Below, piece by piece: positions 59,149 to 64,000 of a stretch of DNA of 64,000 nucleotides; position 1 is the first letter of the stretch; each line of letters opens with the position of its first letter. Origin of the DNA: Candidatus Poribacteria bacterium. GTDB lineage: Bacteria; Poribacteria; WGA-4E; WGA-3G. Made by a program: the position numbers and the translations under genes. The notes beneath the pieces are model-generated. The model made no database searches. It was not told the DNA's origin and was given only the letters and a program-made list of their open reading frames with translations. Where the stretch lies: contig JAPPCZ010000029.1 in the NCBI GenBank assembly GCA_028824685.1, positions 1-64,000 of the forward strand. The letters run 5' to 3'.

Positions 59149-60838
59149 ACACCAACGTGTGCAGAGAAAAATCTTCATCGGTATCGGATATCCACTTCTT
59201 ATTGTTGCTGCTTTTTGCACGATGGTCCCACTTTTATGGTTACTTAGTTCTTCTTTCAAAACAGCCGATGAAGTTTTTGCTGTGCCAATTCAGTGGTTTC
59301 CCAAACTCCCGTCTCGTGTTGCATCTTCACCTTATGTCGTCACCAATGCCTATCGAAAAATAAAAAGACCTCCCACAGTCGATCCTGACAGATGGAAAAC
59401 CTTAAAACCCAAGTTAGAATCAGTAATTTGGACAAATGTCCAAGAACACATAGCCTTAAATCCACAATTCTCAGTATCTAACTTATCTGAGGATTTACAA
59501 ACCGAAATGACAAAGGGCATCTGGCAGCAGCACGTTGCGACACAGCCGGCTGAAGTTTGGGGTGGCACAACAGAGTCTATTGTCAAGACAGTAGAGAGTT
59601 CCATTATCCCTGAAACAATCAATACGCTATGGAACTCGGTTTACCGTCAGGTCACATTAGGTGCTATTGAAATTGAACATATAGAATTCAACCGAATGGA
59701 GGTAGAGTCTACAAAATGGGAATCCGATTCAGATACATTACAGCAGATTCAAGGTTCTGATGTGTCGGAACCGATTACTGCTTTATCTTATGATTATCAA
59801 GATAAGAATAACGTCCGCTTGACAACGACGATTTCGTCTCCTATGCCGATAGATCGAATCCGTAGGATTATACTTCCAGTTCGTGGCGATGCGTCGTATC
59901 ATCGCCTTTCTTTAACTGTTTCGGTGAACGACACTACCTATCAACCCACATCTCCTTTTGTTTTAGACACTGCGCTACAGGAGGACACCACATGGCGGTT
60001 GCATGGTATTCCCAGTGAGTTGGAATCATCACACATCCCGATGCGGCGAATTGTGGCAAATGATGAAACGGCTAAATCTGACGGGGCATTAGAAACAGAT
60101 GCTGAAAACAGGTTAATCCTACAGTTAACAATTCAGCGTCCTGCATATCTGTCGATTGTATGGAATAAACTTACCTCTAACTATCGCAATTTGTGGCAGA
60201 CAGTACCATATAATCGGTATTTTATCAACAGCGTTTTCATTGCGACTGCGTCAACGCTTCTCACACTGTTTTTCTGTTCTCTTGGTGGGTATGCGTTTGC
60301 GAAATATCAGTTCCGTGGGAAGACAATTTTGTTCGGTATCCTGCTTGCGTCCATGATGGTACCGTTTCAGGTGCTGCTTGTTCCGTTGTTTGGATTGATG
60401 TATGATATTGGTTGGCTCAATAGTTACAAAGCGATTATAATTCCATTTTCTGTGGGAGCGTTTGGTGTGTTTCTGATGCGTCAATTTATTGTTACTATTC
60501 CATCAGAACTGCTGGATGCTGCACGGATTGATGGCTGTTCCGAATTTGGCATATACTATAGAATAGTTCTACCTATTATCAAACCTGCACTTGGTGCGTT
60601 GACAATTTATTCCTTTTTAAGTTCGTGGAACGGGTATCTTTGGCCGCTCATTGTTTTACGCGATGAGGCAAAATATACGTTACCTATCGGGTTAGCAAAT
60701 CTCATCGGTATCTATCGTCAAGATTACGGCATGTTAATGGCAGGAACGCTGCTATCGCTGTTGCCAATCGTCATACTCTTTTTGGCAATGCAACGTGAAT
60801 TTGTGCAAGGTATTACACTTGGAAGTGTTAAGGAGTAA
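59132..60838 (+). CDS. MalG-type sugar ABC permease with a large periplasmic insert
   Basis: The 568-residue product has the MalG frame: helix 1 near residues 20-40 with LLWLLSSSFKTADEVFAVPIQWFP, then the permease core from about residue 355 (YNRYFINSVFIATASTLLTLFFCSLGGYAFAKYQF) with the EAA loop PSELLDAARIDGCSEFGIYYRIVLPIIKPALG and the end REFVQGITLGSVKE. Between them lie about 300 extra residues, predicted outside, with a beta-rich middle (IDRIRRIILPVRGDASYHRLSLTV). Usual MalG proteins have 275-300 residues in all. ATG 59132 is used; GTG 59120 is also possible. No binding protein, MalF or ATPase gene is adjacent. Confidence 0.85.
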   Translation: MNRSNKHQRVQRKIFIGIGYPLLIVAAFCTMVPLLWLLSSSFKTADEVFAVPIQWFPKLPSRVASSPYVVTNAYRKIKRPPTVDPDRWKTLKPKLESVIWTNVQEHIALNPQFSVSNLSEDLQTEMTKGIWQQHVATQPAEVWGGTTESIVKTVESSIIPETINTLWNSVYRQVTLGAIEIEHIEFNRMEVESTKWESDSDTLQQIQGSDVSEPITALSYDYQDKNNVRLTTTISSPMPIDRIRRIILPVRGDASYHRLSLTVSVNDTTYQPTSPFVLDTALQEDTTWRLHGIPSELESSHIPMRRIVANDETAKSDGALETDAENRLILQLTIQRPAYLSIVWNKLTSNYRNLWQTVPYNRYFINSVFIATASTLLTLFFCSLGGYAFAKYQFRGKTILFGILLASMMVPFQVLLVPLFGLMYDIGWLNSYKAIIIPFSVGAFGVFLMRQFIVTIPSELLDAARIDGCSEFGIYYRIVLPIIKPALGALTIYSFLSSWNGYLWPLIVLRDEAKYTLPIGLANLIGIYRQDYGMLMAGTLLSLLPIVILFLAMQREFVQGITLGSVKE

Positions 60839-60842
60839 CACA

Positions 60843-61166
60843 ATGTCTGAATGGACAACGGTCACAAAAACATCTGCGATTAAAGAAGGACGCGGAAAAT
60901 CTTTTACCGTCAACGGCAGACGAATCGCTATTTTGAATGAAAACGGCAAGTTTTGTGCTGTGGATAATACCTGTCCGCATGCAATGGGTTCGCTTGGTCG
61001 TGGAAGGATACGGAACGGTATTGTTGTTTGTCCTGTTCACGGATACGCCTATAATACAGAGACAGGTGAATGTCAAACTGATCCGCGTCTGAGGATCAGA
61101 ACCTATCCCCTTATCATAGAGGATGAGGAAATAAAAGTTAAAACTGATTCGGAACAACAGAGGTGA
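60843..61166 (+). CDS. Rieske [2Fe-2S] protein, NirD-like ferredoxin
   Basis: The 107-residue product has both cluster motifs: CPHAMG near residue 40 and CPVHGYAY about 20 residues later, giving the Cys-x-His and Cys-x-x-His ligands. It resembles the small nitrite reductase subunit NirD and free Rieske ferredoxins that feed oxygenases. ATG 60843 has AAGGAG before it and starts four bases after the MalG stop. An oxygenase partner is not adjacent. Confidence 0.9.
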   Translation: MSEWTTVTKTSAIKEGRGKSFTVNGRRIAILNENGKFCAVDNTCPHAMGSLGRGRIRNGIVVCPVHGYAYNTETGECQTDPRLRIRTYPLIIEDEEIKVKTDSEQQR

Positions 61167-61168
61167 AT

Positions 61169-62248
61169 ATGAAAAGAGCGATAAAATTTGTGCTTATAGG
61201 TGTTGGGGGTATCATAGTATTGGTAGGTATTGCTGCAGTCTATATGTTCTGGCAGATGGGACAACCTCTCTATAAATTCGGTTCTGTCAGTGCGGCTGAA
61301 AACTTACGAGGCCCGTTAGACCCGCCAGAGCAGACCGATTCATCTGTGTGGCGTGTGGAATCTGATATATCCCTTCATTTTGAAGTGTACGGCAAAGGTC
61401 GTCCTGTCATCATCGTTCACGGTGGTCCAGGAATTCCTTATCCAAACGCATGGAAAGGGTTAAAATCGTTAGAGGAGCAATACGCTTTCTATTATTATCA
61501 CCAACGAGGTGCGGGCAACTCTACCAGACCTATTGACCGTTTTGAGTCAAAGAACTATCCAAAAAATATGACGAAACTTGAACAAACGCTTGGCATAGGC
61601 GCACAGATTGCAGATATTGAACGTATCCGCCGTATCCTCAAAGAAGAGAAGTTATTGTTAATAGGACATTCCTTTGGCGGTTTTATTGCTGCACTTTACG
61701 CTGCAGAATTCCCGGAATATGTAGAAAAACTGATACTTGTTGCACCCGCGGGGATGCTCACACCACCGCAGAAAGGGAACAATATCTTTGATAATGTGCG
61801 GTTCAGAATTCCTACAGAAGAACAAACCAAGTATGATTCGCTCGTCAAAGAGTACTTCAATTTCGGCAGTATTTTCTCAAAATCGGATGCCGACCTTGTA
61901 GATTTACATACACAAGTAGGGCGCTATCTTTTAAAAGGGATGGGATACGATATATCTCTAATGGATGCGCCACCCACGCCTGGTGGCTGGAGTACATTTG
62001 CAGTTTACTTCAGCATTGGTAGAACACCGGATTACCGCGATGCTGTTGCAAACATCACAGCACCGACGTTAATTTTACACGGAGATGACGACGATATTTC
62101 ACTGAATGGAAGTCGGGAATACGAGGAATTTATTCCTGACGCGAAGTTTGTATCTATCGGCTGTTCAGACGCAACCATTTCAGGACATTTTATTTTTGAC
62201 GATTGTCCAGATCAGTTCGGTGAAGCCGTTAGAGAATTCCTTGACTGA
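61169..62248 (+). CDS. Proline iminopeptidase-like alpha/beta hydrolase (S33)
   Basis: The 359-residue product has an N-terminal membrane helix (FVLIGVGGIIVLVGIAAVYM), then the S33 fold: IVHGGPGIPYPNAW (oxyanion hole), YYHQRGAGNSTRP, the nucleophile elbow GHSFGG near residue 170, the acid in LILHGDDDD and the His in SGHFIFDDCP. Members cleave N-terminal prolines or small amides and esters. ATG 61169 follows AGGTG; a GTG two codons up is possible. Its end overlaps the convergent patatin gene by 37 bases. Confidence 0.85.
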   Translation: MKRAIKFVLIGVGGIIVLVGIAAVYMFWQMGQPLYKFGSVSAAENLRGPLDPPEQTDSSVWRVESDISLHFEVYGKGRPVIIVHGGPGIPYPNAWKGLKSLEEQYAFYYYHQRGAGNSTRPIDRFESKNYPKNMTKLEQTLGIGAQIADIERIRRILKEEKLLLIGHSFGGFIAALYAAEFPEYVEKLILVAPAGMLTPPQKGNNIFDNVRFRIPTEEQTKYDSLVKEYFNFGSIFSKSDADLVDLHTQVGRYLLKGMGYDISLMDAPPTPGGWSTFAVYFSIGRTPDYRDAVANITAPTLILHGDDDDISLNGSREYEEFIPDAKFVSIGCSDATISGHFIFDDCPDQFGEAVREFLD

Positions 62249-63165
62249 CGAAAAAACGTCTCTATTTTTGAAGCATGTTCGGTGAAGTCTCTTTCTGCTA
62301 ACGATTTTAAATTTTCTAACTGCACAACAGTATCTATATCCCAAAAATCTATTGGCGGATCAATCCGTAAATAGTTATCTTTTAGTAGCAGTTTCACCAT
62401 ATTTGCGGATGCCTGAGATTGCAACGTCATCACATAAGAGATTAACTTTATACCACCCCATCCCGATAAAAAACCCCAACCTCGTCTTGGACGATACATA
62501 GCAGTTGAGTGTCCAGTGCCAATGGACATTATTTTAACTTGAGTCGCTTGTTTGCCAAAGTTTGTGAGTGCTTCTGTATAAGCGGCAACAGAAGGGTTGT
62601 TTGCCCATAAACCGCCATCTGCTAACAGATGCTTTTTTACCTGCATAGGTGCGAAAAATGTCGGCGCAGCACAGGAGGCAACAATCGCATCTCGTAAACA
62701 GACATCCCCGTCCGAATAATCGGATTCCCCAAGTTTTTCTGTATAATTCGATCTGAAAATGTGCAGTTCACTTTTTGCAATCTCTGAAGTTGTAATCATC
62801 AAAGGTTTTGATATTTCTGAGAGGGGTATTGTGGGGATATGTTTAGCGATTATCTGCGCGAGGTTTTCGTTTGAATATTTGCTGAAAAACAGCGGATTCC
62901 GATACCACTTTTCTCGGAATATATCGGGTGCTTCAATCTCAAAAAGTTCAACAATCTCATCCATCGGAATATCGGAGACAACAGCACCCGCGATAATCGC
63001 GCCAGTGCTTGTCCCAACGATGAGATCAAAACATTCTTTGATACGCACATCAAGCAGCTGCTCTACTTTGTTTAGGAGTTGGGCGGTGTAGATGCCGCGT
63101 GTGCCGCCGCCATCTAAAGCGAGGATGTGGAAATAATCGGAGTTGTCCATTGAGTTATTCGTCAT
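62212..63165 (-). CDS. Patatin-like phospholipase
   Basis: The roughly 317-residue product is a patatin-fold lipid acyl hydrolase. It shows the oxyanion motif DGGGTRG, the nucleophile GTSTGA near residue 50 and the catalytic DGG motif (LLADGGLWANNP) near 190. The form is like the CapV-type bacterial patatins rather than the larger RssA type. Possible starts are ATG 63183, 63165 and 63150; 63165 is taken since GAGG touches it. The gene overlaps the DUF4268 gene upstream, so the pair is translated together. The 3' end overlaps the convergent hydrolase gene. Confidence 0.88.
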   Translation of the reverse strand: MTNNSMDNSDYFHILALDGGGTRGIYTAQLLNKVEQLLDVRIKECFDLIVGTSTGAIIAGAVVSDIPMDEIVELFEIEAPDIFREKWYRNPLFFSKYSNENLAQIIAKHIPTIPLSEISKPLMITTSEIAKSELHIFRSNYTEKLGESDYSDGDVCLRDAIVASCAAPTFFAPMQVKKHLLADGGLWANNPSVAAYTEALTNFGKQATQVKIMSIGTGHSTAMYRPRRGWGFLSGWGGIKLISYVMTLQSQASANMVKLLLKDNYLRIDPPIDFWDIDTVVQLENLKSLAERDFTEHASKIETFFRQSRNSLTASPN

Positions 63166-64000
63166 CCTCGTCTTCAGCTTCATAGTCTGCTAAGTTGAGC
63201 GCTTTGATGCGTGGGCGAAATACTTTTTCAAACAATTCTAATTTTGATGCAAACCATTTATGTTGATTTGGCCAGTCTGCTTCATTTGTAGGATCTGTAT
63301 TGCTCTTTTCTAATGCTATCCAACTAGATTCTTTGCCTTGTAATTCTTCCCACTTAAGAGAAGCACCAAGTTCTTTCTCAATTTCTGTTTGATGAGTTTT
63401 TAGCGAATGGAATTGTTTCTTAGCATCGTTCCCCCGTATAGTGAGTCGGACACGAATTTGCTTTGCCTGGCTACGCAAGTTGGCATATAGCGTGAATGCT
63501 GCCTTACCAAGAGGAAAACTTACTTGACCTACTGGCTGCGGATTTGGTGGCGAAAGTGGACTATTATTCTTACTTAGGTATTGGACAAATTCATCCCAGA
63601 ATTTCTTATATTGTAATTGGATTTCGGAAAGATCTTTGATTATCTCACGTTGTGAGTTTTGAATCACTGTTCGGCTCCAGTCGTTGGGGCTTGAGACTAC
63701 ATCAAATTGTGGTGCACGGGCAGAATCCCCAATTTGCCAGACTTTGATTTCTACTCCGAAATACTGAAAATGTTTATCTGTTGTTTCATTTAACCGATCA
63801 AGGGCAGCACGGTGTTCATCTTTGAACTTTTTTGCTATCCATATCACCGTTTGCACATCTAAGCCAGCAGCGTAAGTCAGAATTTGGCCAAGATGAGTAT
63901 GATCGGTTTCTTCCAATTGGTTTTCAATAAGCACACGCGAATCATCTTCATTCTTGCAAAGAATATCGGCACGAAAACCTTCTCCACTTATCTCCACCCC
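63155..64000 (-). CDS. DUF4268 protein with PD-(D/E)xK nuclease-like part (5' end outside window)
   Basis: At least 280 residues are visible; the frame is open to the right edge, so the N-terminus is probably missing. The first part reads RADILCKNEDDSRVLIENQ and then GQILTYAAG, the D...ExQ pattern of PD-(D/E)xK nucleases. The C-terminal half (VSFPLGKAAFTLYANLRSQ, RIRVRLTIRGNDAKKQF and WEELQGKESSWIALEKS) matches DUF4268, and the end is very acidic (AEDEDDE). Such proteins occur in phage-defence and restriction contexts. It overlaps the patatin gene by about ten bases. Confidence 0.78.
   Translation of the reverse strand, partial: GVEISGEGFRADILCKNEDDSRVLIENQLEETDHTHLGQILTYAAGLDVQTVIWIAKKFKDEHRAALDRLNETTDKHFQYFGVEIKVWQIGDSARAPQFDVVSSPNDWSRTVIQNSQREIIKDLSEIQLQYKKFWDEFVQYLSKNNSPLSPPNPQPVGQVSFPLGKAAFTLYANLRSQAKQIRVRLTIRGNDAKKQFHSLKTHQTEIEKELGASLKWEELQGKESSWIALEKSNTDPTNEADWPNQHKWFASKLELFEKVFRPRIKALNLADYEAEDEDDE

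Overview
The window is 64 kb of AT-leaning, gene-dense DNA from a diderm (Gram-negative-type) bacterium. Lipoproteins with lipoboxes, TatA/TatC, LspA and outer-membrane beta-barrel candidates show the envelope type. The mixture of phytanoyl-CoA dioxygenase-like oxygenases, a sulfatase, a Gfo/Idh/MocA oxidoreductase, a DUF6785-type membrane protein, a YdjY-domain protein and intergenic DNA full of small palindromic elements suggests an uncultured lineage such as Candidatus Poribacteria or a relative. That placement is inference from gene content. No rRNA, tRNA or CRISPR array was seen.

Layout. 1-3.1 kb: two divergent branched-chain-amino-acid-type substrate-binding lipoproteins (the left one cut by the window edge) around a small membrane protein. 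3.6-20.2 kb: a long minus-strand housekeeping block in several operons: EEP hydrolase, mtaB, rsmE, rpe (apparently starting at ATT), an orphan PASTA protein, fmt; then lspA, an IleRS-like protein that has lost its catalytic motifs, yggT, proC, yggS; then pgeF, cupin, zinc-ribbon protein, tatC, tatA; then a Gfo-type oxidoreductase. 20.4-26.7 kb: ABC-2 permease and DUF6785 protein (+), sulfatase and two PhyH-like dioxygenases (-). 26.7-28.9 kb: a gene-poor stretch of nested MITE/REP-like elements. 28.9-30.8 kb: two paralogous secreted beta-rich proteins.

30.9-45.1 kb is an ion and phosphate island: an SLC12-like transporter and MscS (+), then a minus-strand run of a purple-acid-phosphatase-like enzyme, pstS, a DUF805-PstC fusion, pstA, two potassium channels, two pstB-like ATPases, a third permease, a third pstB-like ATPase and phoU. 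The three ATPases are degenerate at complementary places. One keeps Walker A, Walker B, Q- and H-loops but has lost the LSGGQ signature. The other two keep the signature but have Asn at the H-switch. This is the pattern of heterodimeric ABC transporters and is not known to me for Pst.

45.2-52.2 kb holds two consensus promoters, a leader with a strong terminator, a secreted protein with four N-x-S/T sequons (two of the bacterial D-x-N-x-S/T type), and a tightly overlapping operon with an STT3/PglB-like oligosaccharyltransferase and a GspC/PilP-like protein: a candidate protein-glycosylation locus. 52.3-64 kb: M32 carboxypeptidase, an LTxxQ lipoprotein, nucleoside hydrolase, DUF481 protein, a YdjY-acylphosphatase fusion, MobA-like and CoxD-like maturation proteins, a MalG-like permease with a large insert, a Rieske protein, an S33 hydrolase, and a patatin/DUF4268 pair cut by the right edge.

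Five families of short non-coding mobile elements (called A to E here) sit between genes. Family A has three copies, each flanked by direct repeats of 19-20 bp, which is unusually long.
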